A stretch of DNA of 35,025 bases from a bacterium. GTDB taxonomy: Bacteria; Patescibacteriota; Minisyncoccia; Phycocordibacterales; Zambryskibacteraceae. Position 1 is the stretch's first letter. Every line of letters starts with the position of its first letter. Made by a program: the position numbers and the translations under genes. The stretch is taken from assembly GCA_030650605.1 (NCBI GenBank), contig JAUSDP010000018.1, positions 1-35,025 on the forward strand. The letters run 5' to 3'. The notes beneath the pieces are model-generated. The model was not told the origin of the DNA, did not search any database, and worked only from the letters and a program-made list of their open reading frames with translations. Below are positions 1 through 9,500 of this stretch, piece by piece.

Positions 1-13
1 CGTTCGGTGGATT

Positions 14-83
14 GCGTGCCTCACTTTTCTCCTTTGGAGAAATGCGTACACGCCTGCCCGCCTTTGGCGGGCGCGAGGCACGC
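14..83. repeat. Nested palindromic repeat upstream of prfB
   Basis: Nine-base arms GCGTGCCTC (14-22) and GAGGCACGC (75-83) enclose two smaller perfect hairpins, TCTCC/GGAGA around TTT (28-40) and GCCCGCC/GGCGGGC around TTT (56-72). The layout is cruciform-like. The 56-72 hairpin resembles GC-rich palindromes found inside several coding genes of this window. There is no T-run after it, so a terminator is unlikely. No upstream gene is visible in the first 141 bases. Confidence 0.6.
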
Positions 84-141
84 TGGAGATTTTCAGCTAT
101 TTTTGATAAAGTAGGTTCTAGCGGTATCGTAAAGGTACTCC

Positions 142-1038
142 ATGAGTAAAGAAGAAATTCAAAATAAAATAGAAGAAATAGAAACCGACATGTCCTCGGC
201 TGATTTCTGGCTGGATAAAAATTCGGCGCAATCCAAGATTAAAGAGCTTCAGGAATTAAAAAATGCTTTGGCCGGAGTAGGGAAGTATGACAGTGGGGGA
301 GCCGTCATGACAATATTCTCTGGTGCTGGTGGGGATGATGCGGAGGACTTCTCGCACATTCTTCTTGAGATGTATTTGAAATTTTTCGCTAAGAAAAAGT
401 GGAGATATTCGATAATTCATAAAAACGAGAATGATCATGGGGGGTATAGGAATATTACTTTAGAGATCACTGGTAAAAGCCCGCCTGCCGGCGAGGCAGG
501 TGTTTATGGCACACTCAAGGGTGAATCCGGAGTTCATCGCCTAGTACGAATTTCTCCCTTTAATGCTAAATCATTGCGTCATACTTCGTTCTCTATGGTG
601 GAAGTGATTCCGAAATTTGAGAAACCAGATGAGGTAAAAATTCCGCCGGATGATATAAAGACCGAATATTCGAGATCGTCTGCTCCGGGAGGACAAAATG
701 TTAACAAACGTGAGACGGCAGTACGTCTAGTTCACATTCCTACTAATTTGGCAGTGCATGTCGAATCGGAACGTTCACAAATGCAGAACAGGGAAAAAGC
801 GCAAAGTATGCTTGAAGCTAAACTGTACAAACTACTCGAAACGGAACGTAAAGCGAAAGAAAAAGGGATGTATATTTCCAAAACGACCCAAATAGAGTGG
901 GGTAATCAAATCCGTTCATATGTATTGCATCCGTACAAAATGATCAAAGACCATCGTACAAACGTCGAAGTTCGTGATGTGGAGAAGGTGCTCGATGGCG
1001 AACTAGATGAATTTATAGAAGCGGAGAAAGATTTATAA
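142..1038 (+). CDS. prfB: Peptide chain release factor 2 (RF2), short N-terminal domain
   Basis: RF2 releases the finished peptide at UAA and UGA codons on the ribosome. The SPF tripeptide that reads the stop codon in RF2 is at residues 138-140, and the catalytic GGQ is at 183-185 inside SSAPGGQNVN. At 298 aa it is shorter than E. coli RF2 (365 aa); the missing part is the N-terminal coiled-coil domain. An in-frame TAA at 130-132 rules out a longer N terminus, and there is no programmed frameshift site, so RF2 autoregulation by frameshifting seems absent. AAAGG at 131-135 is a weak ribosome binding site for this ATG. Residues 114-120 (PPAGEAG) come from a 21-bp palindromic insertion. It leads a block with rpsP, khpA and trmD. 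Confidence 0.95.
   Translation: MSKEEIQNKIEEIETDMSSADFWLDKNSAQSKIKELQELKNALAGVGKYDSGGAVMTIFSGAGGDDAEDFSHILLEMYLKFFAKKKWRYSIIHKNENDHGGYRNITLEITGKSPPAGEAGVYGTLKGESGVHRLVRISPFNAKSLRHTSFSMVEVIPKFEKPDEVKIPPDDIKTEYSRSSAPGGQNVNKRETAVRLVHIPTNLAVHVESERSQMQNREKAQSMLEAKLYKLLETERKAKEKGMYISKTTQIEWGNQIRSYVLHPYKMIKDHRTNVEVRDVEKVLDGELDEFIEAEKDL
484..500. repeat. GC-rich palindrome inserted in frame in prfB
   Basis: CCTGCC (484-489) and GGCAGG (495-500) form a hairpin that encodes PPAGEAG. RF2 homologues run straight from the preceding strand to the YG..K.E.GVHRL segment, so these seven residues look inserted. It belongs to a dispersed set of similar palindromes in this window. Confidence 0.65.
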
Positions 1039-1075
1039 AATTGACTGATGCGGCATTTATTGTTAGTCTACTCCC

Positions 1076-1459
1076 ATGCTTAGAATCAGATTACAAAGGG
1101 TGGGCAGGAAGCACGAGCCGAGCTTCAGGCTTGTTTTGACCGATTCAAAGAATTCAACCAAGAGTGGTCGCTTCAAAGAAATTCTAGGTTCTTATGACCC
1201 TCGTAAGTCAAGCGACCCCGCCGTCAATGGCGGGGCAAGTGCTCTCAATACCGAACGTATCAAATATTGGCTTTCTCAGGGTGCTAATCCGACTGATACT
1301 ATCCATAATCTTTTAGTAAAACATAAGATTATCAATGCTAAAAAAATCAATGTTTCAGCCATATCAAAGAAAGCTCCTGTGGCAAAGGTGATTAGTGATA
1401 TAATAGAGCCGGTAGTACTTGCCCCGAGCAAAGTCGAGGGGGGGAAAGAGACTGTCTGA
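1076..1459 (+). CDS. rpsP: 30S ribosomal protein S16 with extended tail
   Basis: bS16 is a small-subunit assembly protein. The core is recognised by MLRIRLQRVGRKHEPSFRLV at the N terminus, LGSYDPR in the middle and RIKYWLSQGANPTDTIHNLL near residue 75. At 127 aa it is longer than usual (about 80-90 aa): residues after about 90 form a low-complexity tail rich in K, I and V. Two GC-rich repeat insertions add DPAVNGG in the loop after DPRKSS and LAPSKVEGG at the extreme C terminus. No clear Shine-Dalgarno site precedes the ATG. It lies 37 nt after prfB, and the next gene begins 25 nt after its stop, the usual rpsP-KH-trmD order of bacteria. Confidence 0.95.
   Translation: MLRIRLQRVGRKHEPSFRLVLTDSKNSTKSGRFKEILGSYDPRKSSDPAVNGGASALNTERIKYWLSQGANPTDTIHNLLVKHKIINAKKINVSAISKKAPVAKVISDIIEPVVLAPSKVEGGKETV
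1216..1235. repeat. GC-rich palindrome inserted in frame in rpsP
   Basis: CCCCGCC (1216-1222) and GGCGGGG (1229-1235) form a seven-base stem encoding DPAVNGG, in a loop where S16 homologues are shorter. A second, imperfect element (GCCCCGAGCAAAGTCGAGGG, 1421-1440) encodes the LAPSKVEG tail of the same protein. Confidence 0.6.
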
Positions 1460-1484
1460 TTATTCCTTAACTAAAGAGAAGATT

Positions 1485-1835
1485 ATGATTGATGATGTCC
1501 AGTTTCTAGAATATGTTGTAAAGGCGCTGGTGGATTACCCAGACGATATTAAGATCAAAAGAACCGTTGATGAAATGGGTGTGCTTATGAGTCTCGATGT
1601 TCATCCAGATGATATGGGCAAGGTCATAGGTCGAGCTGGTAATACTGCCAAAGCTATCAGGATACTTCTACGCGTGGTAGGTATGAAGAATAATGCCCGT
1701 ATAAATCTCAAGATTAATGAACCTTCTGGCGGGCAGTCATGGCACTCAAATAGTTCCACCTCTTCCGCCATAGGCGGATCCGCCTCGGGCGGAAAAACTC
1801 TCGATGAAGCAATGGAAGATTTGAATTTAGAATAG
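1485..1835 (+). CDS. khpA: KH-domain RNA-binding protein, KhpA family
   Basis: A single type II KH domain fills residues 1-80, with the GxxG RNA-binding loop as VIGRAGNTAKAIRILLR. KhpA-type proteins bind RNA and are linked to ribosome function and, in some bacteria, cell division. I chose ATG 1485, preceded by AAAGAGAAG, over an in-frame start at 1419 that would overlap rpsP and encode repeat-derived sequence. Length is 116 aa versus about 75-80 for the family; the extra C terminus includes SAIGGSASGGK encoded by a double GC-rich hairpin. The trmD start codon is one base after its stop, suggesting translational coupling. Confidence 0.9.
   Translation: MIDDVQFLEYVVKALVDYPDDIKIKRTVDEMGVLMSLDVHPDDMGKVIGRAGNTAKAIRILLRVVGMKNNARINLKINEPSGGQSWHSNSSTSSAIGGSASGGKTLDEAMEDLNLE
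1764..1793. repeat. Double GC-rich hairpin inserted in khpA
   Basis: Two successive stems, TCCGCC/GGCGGA at 1764-1778 and TCCGCC/GGCGGA at 1779-1793, are read in frame as SAIGGSASGG in the low-complexity C-terminal tail of the KH protein. They resemble the palindromes in prfB, rpsP and typA. Confidence 0.65.
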
Positions 1836-1836
1836 A

Positions 1837-2502
1837 GTGCATTTTCACATTATCACCCTTTTTCCCAAAGCGTTTGGCTCATATCTCGGTGAGTCTATTT
1901 TAAAGCGCGCGATAGAAGATAAAAAAATTAGGGTATCTTTCTATAATCCTCGTGATTTTGTCCCTCACGTTCGCTCGGGACCTGCGGCCAATAAGACTGT
2001 GCGTATCGACAAACCACCTTATGGAGGTGGTCCAGGTTTGGTCATCCAAGCCGAGCCAGTGGTGAAGGCAATTGCTGTCGCTGTCACCAAAGCTCGAGGA
2101 AAGCATAAAATCATATTTTTGAGTCCAAGTGGAAAACAATTTACTAATTCTTACGCGGCAAAAGTAGCGAAAAAATATAAGAATGTGATAATCGTTTGTG
2201 GTAGATATGAAGGTATTGATGCTCGGGTTAAAAAAGTTTTTAAGGTAGATGAAATATCAGTTGGACCATTTGTGTTGACCGGAGGTGAGTTGCCGGCCAT
2301 GACGATTATAGATGTCATGGCTCGGCAGGTGCCCGGTATTTTGGGTAATTTCGATTCGCTTGAAGAGCGACGAGTATCGAGTTCGGAAGTTTATACTCGT
2401 CCAGAAGTTTTTTCCTATAAAGGGAAGTCATATCGCGTGCCCAAAGTTCTTCTCTCCGGCCATCGTGCCAAGATAGAGGAATGGAAACGAAAACACAAGT
2501 AA
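1837..2502 (+). CDS. trmD: tRNA (guanine-N1)-methyltransferase TrmD
   Basis: TrmD methylates G37 next to the anticodon of some tRNAs using S-adenosylmethionine, preventing frameshifting. Diagnostic motifs are PPYGGGPGLVIQAEPV (about residue 61), CGRYEGIDAR (about 127) and VGPFVLTGGELPAMTIID (about 147), which builds the trefoil-knot SAM site. The 221 aa length is slightly below the usual 230-250. Translation starts at GTG one base after the khpA stop, so the two are probably coupled. It ends the prfB-rpsP-khpA-trmD block. Confidence 0.96.
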   Translation: MHFHIITLFPKAFGSYLGESILKRAIEDKKIRVSFYNPRDFVPHVRSGPAANKTVRIDKPPYGGGPGLVIQAEPVVKAIAVAVTKARGKHKIIFLSPSGKQFTNSYAAKVAKKYKNVIIVCGRYEGIDARVKKVFKVDEISVGPFVLTGGELPAMTIIDVMARQVPGILGNFDSLEERRVSSSEVYTRPEVFSYKGKSYRVPKVLLSGHRAKIEEWKRKHK

Positions 2503-2524
2503 TTGGTCATAGATTTGCATTGAA

Positions 2525-2554
2525 TTGATATTATTGATAGTGTGATTTTAGAAT
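2525..2554 (+). promoter_or_regulatory. Sigma-70-type promoter for the 2604 gene
   Basis: TTGATA (2525-2530) and TAGAAT (2549-2554) are separated by 18 bases, each matching consensus at five of six positions. The predicted start near 2561 leaves a 5' leader of about 43 nt ending in a strong Shine-Dalgarno site. Confidence 0.55.
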
Positions 2555-2603
2555 AAATAGGATGGCCTAGGAAATCACATCTCTTACTAAGGAGGAACAT
2601 AGT

Positions 2604-2993
2604 ATGACCATGGTACAGTCCGTGCTTTCTGAGGATGTTTTTGCCGGTGTTGCATGGAGTGTAGCCGATACACTCTGTGCACTAGAGAAGCTCTGCGAGG
2701 GTCGTCCGTTATGTGACGCAGATCGTAACAGTATCAAGGAAACGGTGGGGTTTGTGAACTCGTTGTTATTACCTCCCGAAGACCATTTTTCAAAAGAGTT
2801 CCGTCGCTTCTCGCTCTTCTGTGAGATGTTTGTCACCCAAGATCCACAACCTGACCTATTTACCCTTGCTCAAGATCTCAACGGTATTTGCCAATCTGAC
2901 CCTATACCATTGGATGGGAAACAGTTGGTGAACATACAGGAGAAGGTACTGAACATCCTCAAGATAATCAACCTTTGTCGTTGGCGTGGTTAA
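2604..2993 (+). CDS. Hypothetical protein in its own SD-led transcription unit
   Basis: I do not recognise the 129-aa product. It appears soluble and helical, with five cysteines spread along the chain and no signal peptide or membrane segment. The gene looks real: TAAGGAGGA at 2588-2596 is a near-perfect ribosome binding site eight bases before ATG 2604, a promoter lies upstream at 2525-2554, and a strong terminator follows at 3013-3073. It sits alone between trmD and rpoB. The same architecture (own promoter, strong SD, own terminator, unknown product) recurs elsewhere in this window. A start at ATG 2610 is possible but further from the SD. Confidence 0.75.
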   Translation: MTMVQSVLSEDVFAGVAWSVADTLCALEKLCEGRPLCDADRNSIKETVGFVNSLLLPPEDHFSKEFRRFSLFCEMFVTQDPQPDLFTLAQDLNGICQSDPIPLDGKQLVNIQEKVLNILKIINLCRWRG

Positions 2994-3012
2994 TGCCGAT
3001 GCTTCCCATCGT

Positions 3013-3073
3013 AGCCCATGCCGAGAACCTCTACTCATCAGAGTGGTCGGTTCTCGGCCGGGCTGTTTTTTAT
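3013..3073 (+). terminator. Rho-independent terminator after the 2604 gene
   Basis: GCCGAGAACC (3020-3029) pairs perfectly with GGTTCTCGGC (3049-3058), and the stem is extended by AGCCC (3013-3017) with GGGCT (3060-3064). A TGTTTTTTATTT tract follows directly. Confidence 0.9.
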
Positions 3074-3087
3074 TTCTTATCAAATCT

Positions 3088-3129
3088 CATATACTATAAA
3101 ATAATGCGGTCGCACTAAAGTATCGTATG
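3088..3129. repeat. Degenerate copy of the CATACGTTA inverted repeat
   Basis: CATATACTATA (3088) and AGTATCGTATG (3119-3129) flank a TGCGGTCGCA inner palindrome (3105-3114). The right half (GCACTAAAGTATCGTATGCG) resembles copies at 13969 and 15054 (GCATCAAAGTAACGTATGGC), and the inner palindrome resembles the CACGGTCGTG core of the copies at 20506 and 22400. Pairing of the outer arms is poor. Confidence 0.4.
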
Positions 3130-3159
3130 CGCTAAAATGTTATGGACGGATACAGGGTG

Positions 3160-3189
3160 TTGACAAGAAATAGGCTTTTGAGGTAGGAT
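3160..3189 (+). promoter_or_regulatory. Likely promoter of the rpoBC operon
   Basis: A consensus TTGACA (3160-3165) is followed after 18 bases by TAGGAT (3184-3189). The predicted start near 3196 gives an rpoB leader of about 105 nt containing the hairpin at 3248-3288. The rest of the roughly 300 bases between 2993 and rpoB holds the terminator and repeat listed separately. Confidence 0.55.
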
Positions 3190-3247
3190 AGCGATAACGA
3201 TTGAGTTACGGCAAATAGGGGTTTTTTAGTACAATTTAATAACCTTC

Positions 3248-3288
3248 TTCGAAGACACAGCGATTGGCGAAGTGTTTCGAATTTTTTT
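3248..3288 (+). terminator. Hairpin plus T-run in the rpoB leader, possible attenuator
   Basis: TTCGAA (3248-3253) pairs with TTCGAA (3276-3281), and ACAC (3255-3258) pairs with GTGT (3272-3275), with one bulged G. A run of seven T follows at 3282-3288. This intrinsic-terminator shape lies between the predicted promoter and the rpoB ATG, 11 bases before it, so it could attenuate rpoBC transcription. No terminating gene lies directly upstream. Confidence 0.55.
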
Positions 3289-3299
3289 GTTTTATAATA

Positions 3300-6200
3300 A
3301 TGCCATCATCAAATTCTAATATTAAAGATCTGACAACTACGCCTCGGATAAAGAAGTATTTCGGTCGGTTTAGAGCACCTTTGACCGATATACCGAATTT
3401 GGTGATATCGCAAGTAGAATCGTTTAAATGGCTAATTGAAAAAGGCCTCAAAGAAGTTTTTGAAGAATTCTCGTCTATCAAAGATTTTTCAGCAAAAAAG
3501 TTTCAGCTTGATTTTACCAGCTTTGAGTTAGCGGAACCAAAATTTGATGAATACACAGCCAAGAATAGAAAGCTTTCTTACGAGGCACCTTTAAAAGTGC
3601 GGGTACGGCTAAAGAATCTAATTATGAACACGGAGAAAGAACAAGAAATCTTTATGGCCGACTTTCCCCTTATGACCTCTCATGGCACTTTTATTATCTC
3701 TGGTATTGAACGTGTGGTAGTGCCACAGCTTGCTCGTTCGACCGGGATATCCTTCACCGCTCAAGAATTGAAAGGCAAAAAAACTTTTGGTGCCAAGATC
3801 ATACCTAGTCGCGGAGCTTGGATTGAACTTGAGACTGATCTGGATGGAACTTTATATGTACGTATTGACCGTAAAAGGAAGTTTCCTATTACTACTCTTC
3901 TTCGTGTTTTTCTGCCTGCTGGGACGAGTGGTGTGGTTTCAAATGAGAAAATTTTTGATCTTTTTAATGGTGTTTCTGGAGCCAAGGATTTTATTGAGAA
4001 GACTTTGGCGAAAGATCATACCACCACTATCGACGAGGCTTCTATAGAAATCCACAAACGTTTGCGTGATGGTGATTTGGCCGCTGCCGACAATGCGCGT
4101 GAGTTCGTGCATTCCATCTTTGACAAAGAACGCTATGACCTTTCTCGCGTCGGACGTTTCCGATTCAATAATCGTTTTGATATCAAAGAGACTGCTAAAG
4201 AGATGGAACGTCGCACTCTCTCACTTTCCGATTTAGTTTTTATCATCTCTCATATCATTCATCTTAATACCACTCCCGGTTCTATGGCAGATGATATCGA
4301 TCACTTAAGCTCTCGAAGAGTGCGTCTTGTAGGAGAACTTTTCCAACAGAAGATTCGTGTCGGCATGGCTCAAATAAAAAGAAATATTCAAAATCGGATG
4401 TCCACTATAGATACTGATGTTACTTTGCCGGTACAATTTATTTCTCCTAAACCTCTACAGGCAAGGATGAAAGAGTTCTTCACGACTAATCAACTTTCGC
4501 AATTTATGCAACAAACCAATGCTCTAGAAGAACTCGAACATCTTCGCACCGTCTCTGCTCTCGGTGCTGGTGGTCTCAACCGTGCTCGCGCCGGTTACGA
4601 AGTGCGTGATGTCCACCCTTCACACTATGGTCGTCTCTGCCCGATTCAGACTCCAGAAGGTCCGAATATTGGTCTTATCTTGCGTCTAGCCGCATATGCT
4701 CGTGTCAACGAATTCGGTATGATCGAGACCCCCTATGCGGTGGTTTCGAAGGGTAGACTTACTGGAGAAGTTAAGTACCTCAATGCCTTGGAGGAAGAAA
4801 ACTCAATTATTGCTCACGCGGCGATTCAAGTTGAAGACAATAAAATAGTTCCCGAAATGGTTGAAGTACGCGTCAAAGGAACACCCCAAACACTTCCTAA
4901 GAATGAGGTCAATTTCATTGATGTGGCGACCAATCAAGCTTTCTCGATAGCGACCTCGATGATTCCGTTTCTCAATCACGATGATGCTAACCGCGCGCTC
5001 ATGGGCTCCAACATGCAGAAACAGGCCACACCCTGCATAGTTCCGGAAGTACCTTTAGTGGCTACCGGTATCGAGGAAGTGGCGATTCGTGATACTGGTC
5101 GTGTAATTTTCTCAAACGTGGATGGGGTCGTATCTTATGTGGATGGCAAGTTAGTCATAATCAAGGACGGTAAGGGTAATCTTCATAAGTTTCCACTTGT
5201 AAATTTCTCCATGACCAATGGTTTTACTACTTTCCACCAAAGACCTTCGGTTGAATTGGGACAAAAGGTTAAAAAGGGTTCTGTCTTAGCTGACTGTTCC
5301 TCTTCTTCTGACGGTCAAATGTCTATTGGTCAGAATGTTTTGGTAGCATTCATGTCCTGGTCGGGAGCTAATTACGAAGATGCCATTATCATATCCGAGC
5401 GTTTGGTAGAGCAAAGCAAATTTAGCTCAATTCATATCGAGGAGTTTACGGTTAATGTTAGAGATACCAAACTTGGACCAGAGATGACGACTTGTGATAT
5501 CCCAAATGTCGGAGAATCAAAGCTAAAGAACTTGGCCGAAGATGGCATTATTAGGGTTGGTGCCGAAGTACGTTCCGGCGATATTTTAGTAGGTAAAATT
5601 ACTCCCAAGGGTGAATCCCAACTAACTCCAGAAGAACGTTTGCTTCGTTCTCTTTTCGGTGAAAAGGCTCGCGATGTTAAGGATACCTCTAAGCGTATGG
5701 AGGGGGGCAAGCGAGGTCGGGTTATTTCAGTGCAAGTTTTTACTCGCGAAACCGGGGATAAACTTGATTCGGGAATTCTAAAACAGATTCATATACAAGT
5801 AGCACAATTGAGAAACGTTTCCGTGGGTGACAAGTTGGCGGGTCGACACGGTAACAAGGGTGTTATTTCTAGAATTTTGCCGATTGAAGATATGCCTTAC
5901 ATGGCCGATGGTACTCCTATTGATGTGATCCTTACTCCACTTGGTGTACCTTCCCGTATGAATCTCGGGCAAATTTTAGAAATGCATTTAGGTCTGGCAG
6001 CACACACTCTCAATTATCAAGCAATCGTGCCGCCATTTGCCGGTGCGACTGATGATGAGATTAAGGAGGAACTTGTCAAGGCAAACTTTAAAGAGTCTGG
6101 CAAGATCAAACTTTTCGATGGTCGTACCGGCGAATCGTTTAATCAGGAAATCGCTATTGGTTATATGTATATACTGAAACTTCACCACATGGTTGAAGAT

Positions 6201-6530
6201 AAGATACATATGCGATCTATTGGCCCATATTCTCTCATCACGCAACAACCATTGGGAGGCAAGGCTCAAAATGGTGGTCAGCGTTTTGGGGAGATGGAGG
6301 TTTGGGCTCTACTTGGTCACGGTGCAAGTCACACTCTCCGTGAAATGTTAACTATCAAATCCGATGATATCTTAGGTCGTAGTGCCGCTTTCGACGCGAT
6401 AGTTAAAGGGGAAAAGATTCCCGAACCACATCTACCGGCATCGTTTCATGTTTTATTGAATAATCTTCGTGGTCTTGCGCTTGATGTGGAGTTAAAGAAG
6501 AAACCAGATAATCCTAAAAATAATGCCTAA
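3300..6530 (+). CDS. rpoB: DNA-directed RNA polymerase beta subunit
   Basis: Beta forms one jaw of the core RNA polymerase active cleft. Signature segments include CPIQTPEGPNIGLI, GANYEDAIIISERLV, KLAGRHGNKGVISRILP and QPLGGKAQNGGQRFGEMEVW. Length is 1076 aa, compact relative to E. coli (1342) because lineage-specific insertions are absent. I start at ATG 3300: an in-frame start at 3264 would lie inside the leader hairpin and add a hydrophobic stretch unlike RpoB. No SD is visible, and TATAAT at 3293-3298 is too close to the ATG to serve it. In the rifampicin-binding segment (QLSQFMQQTNALEELEHLRT) E. coli D516 is Q and R529 is T. The stop overlaps the rpoC start by 8 nt. Confidence 0.97.
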   Translation: MPSSNSNIKDLTTTPRIKKYFGRFRAPLTDIPNLVISQVESFKWLIEKGLKEVFEEFSSIKDFSAKKFQLDFTSFELAEPKFDEYTAKNRKLSYEAPLKVRVRLKNLIMNTEKEQEIFMADFPLMTSHGTFIISGIERVVVPQLARSTGISFTAQELKGKKTFGAKIIPSRGAWIELETDLDGTLYVRIDRKRKFPITTLLRVFLPAGTSGVVSNEKIFDLFNGVSGAKDFIEKTLAKDHTTTIDEASIEIHKRLRDGDLAAADNAREFVHSIFDKERYDLSRVGRFRFNNRFDIKETAKEMERRTLSLSDLVFIISHIIHLNTTPGSMADDIDHLSSRRVRLVGELFQQKIRVGMAQIKRNIQNRMSTIDTDVTLPVQFISPKPLQARMKEFFTTNQLSQFMQQTNALEELEHLRTVSALGAGGLNRARAGYEVRDVHPSHYGRLCPIQTPEGPNIGLILRLAAYARVNEFGMIETPYAVVSKGRLTGEVKYLNALEEENSIIAHAAIQVEDNKIVPEMVEVRVKGTPQTLPKNEVNFIDVATNQAFSIATSMIPFLNHDDANRALMGSNMQKQATPCIVPEVPLVATGIEEVAIRDTGRVIFSNVDGVVSYVDGKLVIIKDGKGNLHKFPLVNFSMTNGFTTFHQRPSVELGQKVKKGSVLADCSSSSDGQMSIGQNVLVAFMSWSGANYEDAIIISERLVEQSKFSSIHIEEFTVNVRDTKLGPEMTTCDIPNVGESKLKNLAEDGIIRVGAEVRSGDILVGKITPKGESQLTPEERLLRSLFGEKARDVKDTSKRMEGGKRGRVISVQVFTRETGDKLDSGILKQIHIQVAQLRNVSVGDKLAGRHGNKGVISRILPIEDMPYMADGTPIDVILTPLGVPSRMNLGQILEMHLGLAAHTLNYQAIVPPFAGATDDEIKEELVKANFKESGKIKLFDGRTGESFNQEIAIGYMYILKLHHMVEDKIHMRSIGPYSLITQQPLGGKAQNGGQRFGEMEVWALLGHGASHTLREMLTIKSDDILGRSAAFDAIVKGEKIPEPHLPASFHVLLNNLRGLALDVELKKKPDNPKNNA

Positions 6531-9500
6531 TTACAAAACAAAAGCTAATGTAGCTAAAGAGTTTGATGTTATAAGCATTAAACTCGCTTCTCCTGATCGC
6601 ATTAAAGAATGGTCATATGGCGAAGTGACTAAACCAGAGACCATAAATTATCGTACGCAAAGAAGCGAACGCAACGGTCTTTTTGATGAAAAAATTTTTG
6701 GGCCTGACAAAGATTTCGAATGTTATTGTGGCAAATATCGTGGTATTCGATACAAAGGTATTATATGTGAAAAGTGTGGCGTTGAAATTACTCGTTCTAT
6801 AGTACGACGTGACCGTATGGGTCATATAGAGCTTGCTACTCCTGTGGCTCACATCTGGTTTCTAAAAAATGTTCCTTCGAGGATTTCATTAGTCATGGGT
6901 ATCCCTGTCTCAGACCTTGAAAAGGTTGTCTACTTTGCTGGTTATATAGTCACTAGTATTTCGGAGACAGAAAGGGCCCGAGTTCTTAGAGATTTAGAAT
7001 CTGAATTTAAGTCCAAAATGAAAACTCTTCAAGATGACAAGAGTAAGCTCGCTCTCAAGGAGTTGGCGCTTGCTACTCGACGTGATATCGAGGCTCTGCT
7101 GCCAGGTCGAGTGCTTAATGAAATCGAATATCATCGATCGTCTATGAAATATCCCACTATTTTTGAAGCAGGGATTGGCGCGGAAGCGATATATAATATT
7201 TTAAAAGAGATTAATCTTGAGAAACTCTTAAAAGAGCTAGAAGTAGAACTCGAACATGCTCCTGCGACAGAAATTCTTCGTTTGAACAAGCGTCTCTCGA
7301 CTATCCAATGGATGATTAATGCTGGCAATAGGCCGGAATGGATGTTTCTAATACGTATTCCTGTCATTCCACCGGCTATTAGACCGATGGTGCCTCTTGA
7401 TGGAGGACGTTATGCTACATCTGATGTCAATGATCTTTATCGTCGCGTTATTAACCGTAACAATCGTCTCAAGAAGCTTAAAGAGATAAATGCTCCGGAT
7501 GTTATCTTACGTAATGAGAAAAGAATTCTCCAGGAAGCAGTCGATGCTCTGATAGACAACACTATTAGACATTCAAGTATTTCTGGTAATCAATCTCAGC
7601 GTCGGCCACTAAAATCATTGTCGGATAATCTTAAGGGCAAGAGAGGTCTTTTTAGGCAGAATCTCTTGGGTAAGCGTGTCGATTATTCTGGTCGTTCGGT
7701 TATTGTAGTTGGCCCGGAATTGAAGCTTCATCAATGTGGTCTTCCTAAACATATGGCTCTGGAACTTTTCAAGCCATTTATTGTTTCTGAACTTTTGAAG
7801 CGCGAGCTCTCATATAATATCCCTGGTGCCCGTCGTCTCATTGAAGATGCTATCCCGGAAGTTTGGGCGATTCTCGAAGAAGTTATCCGAGGGAAATACG
7901 TTCTTCTTAATCGTGCCCCCACTTTGCATCGTCTAGGTATTCAAGCTTTTCAGCCGATACTTATCGAGGGTAATGCTATTCAACTTCATCCACTTGTTTG
8001 TACCGCTTTTAATGCTGACTTTGATGGTGATCAGATGGCTGTTCATGTGCCTCTTTCCGAAGAAGCTCAAGCCGAAGCACGTTTAATTATGGCAGCAGAT
8101 AAAAATATTTTGAAGCCGGGTAATGGTGAACCAGTGATTTCGGCTAAACTACTCGATATTGTGCTCGGTACTTACTGGATGACTCGCATACTTCTCGGTG
8201 AGAAGGGTGAGGGTAAGTATTACTCCAATCCCAATAGCGCTATCACTGCTTATGAATTTGGGGCTGTCAGTCTTCGTGCTAAAATTTCTGTCTTGCCGAC
8301 TGATACGGAAAGATACAAATCTTTTGGAGGTAAATTATTTGAAACTTCTGTGGGACGATTGTTATTTAATGTTATTTTGCCACAGGATTATCCTTTCCTA
8401 AATCATGAAATGAACCGTAAGAAGATGTCGGAATTAGTTGATGATTTGATTGAACGTTATGGTATCGAAAATATTCCACCAATTATGGATAAGATTAAAA
8501 ATTTCGGTTTTCGTTACGCTACTTGTTCTGGAGTTACTTGGGGACTGGAGGATGTAAAAATTCCTTCGGGCAAGAAAGTTATTATTGATAAAGGTCGAGT
8601 AGCAGTTAATGAAGTAATTGGTCAGTATAGAGAAGGTCTTTTATCTGAATCTGAACGTATTACTAAATCGGTTGAAATTTGGCAAGGAATTAAATCTGAA
8701 GTCGAAAAACTTATTCCTGCCACTCTCGGCATCAATGATTCCGTCTACGATATAACTTATTCGGAAGCTAGAGGTTCTCTCGGTAATCTCAACCAAATGG
8801 CAGGTATGAAAGGTATTATCCAAAATGTTGCGGGCGTTGCTCTAGAGTTTCCCATCTTATCATGTTACAAGGAAGGATTAACTCCACTGGAATATTTTAT
8901 CACCACTCACGGTAGTCGTAAGGGTCTAACTGATACTGCTCTTAATACTGCTAAGGCTGGGTATCTAACCCGTCGACTCTTTGATGTAGCGCAAGATGAA
9001 ATTGTGACCGAAGAAGATTGTGGCGCTAAAGAGGGTACGATTATTCGTAAGAAAACTGCTTCTGGTATTGAAATGTTATTATCAAAAAATATTAAAGGCA
9101 GGATTCTTGCTACTGATCTATCCGACAGTGCCGGCGTGTTATTGTTTAAGCGCGGACATCTTTTTACCAAGATAGATGCGGAAATAGTGGACAAAGCTTC
9201 GGTCGAGTCCGTAAATGTCCGCTCGCCCCTCGCTTGCAAATCTATACATGGTGTTTGCGTTAAGTGTTATGGTGTTGATCTTGGTAATAATAAGCTAATC
9301 GAATTGGGTGAGGCGGTGGGTACAGTAGCGGCTCAAGCTATTGGTGAGCCAGGAACACAGTTGACTATGCGCACCTTCCACGCTGGTGGAATTGCCTCGG
9401 CCGGAGGCGATATTACTGCCGGTTTACCACGTGTTGAAGAAATATTTGAGAAGCGCAAGCCAAAAGTGGCTGCAGTTATCAGTCATCTTGATGGAATGGT

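Noticed and set aside
90-142. RF2-type programmed frameshift before prfB
   Set aside because: In-frame stop at 130 and no CUUUGA-like slip site with an upstream SD leading into the downstream frame; the ATG at 142 gives a complete short RF2.
3293-3298. TATAAT one base before the rpoB ATG as its promoter
   Set aside because: Transcription would start inside the coding region, and no suitable in-frame start follows; the TTGACA promoter at 3160 is more plausible.
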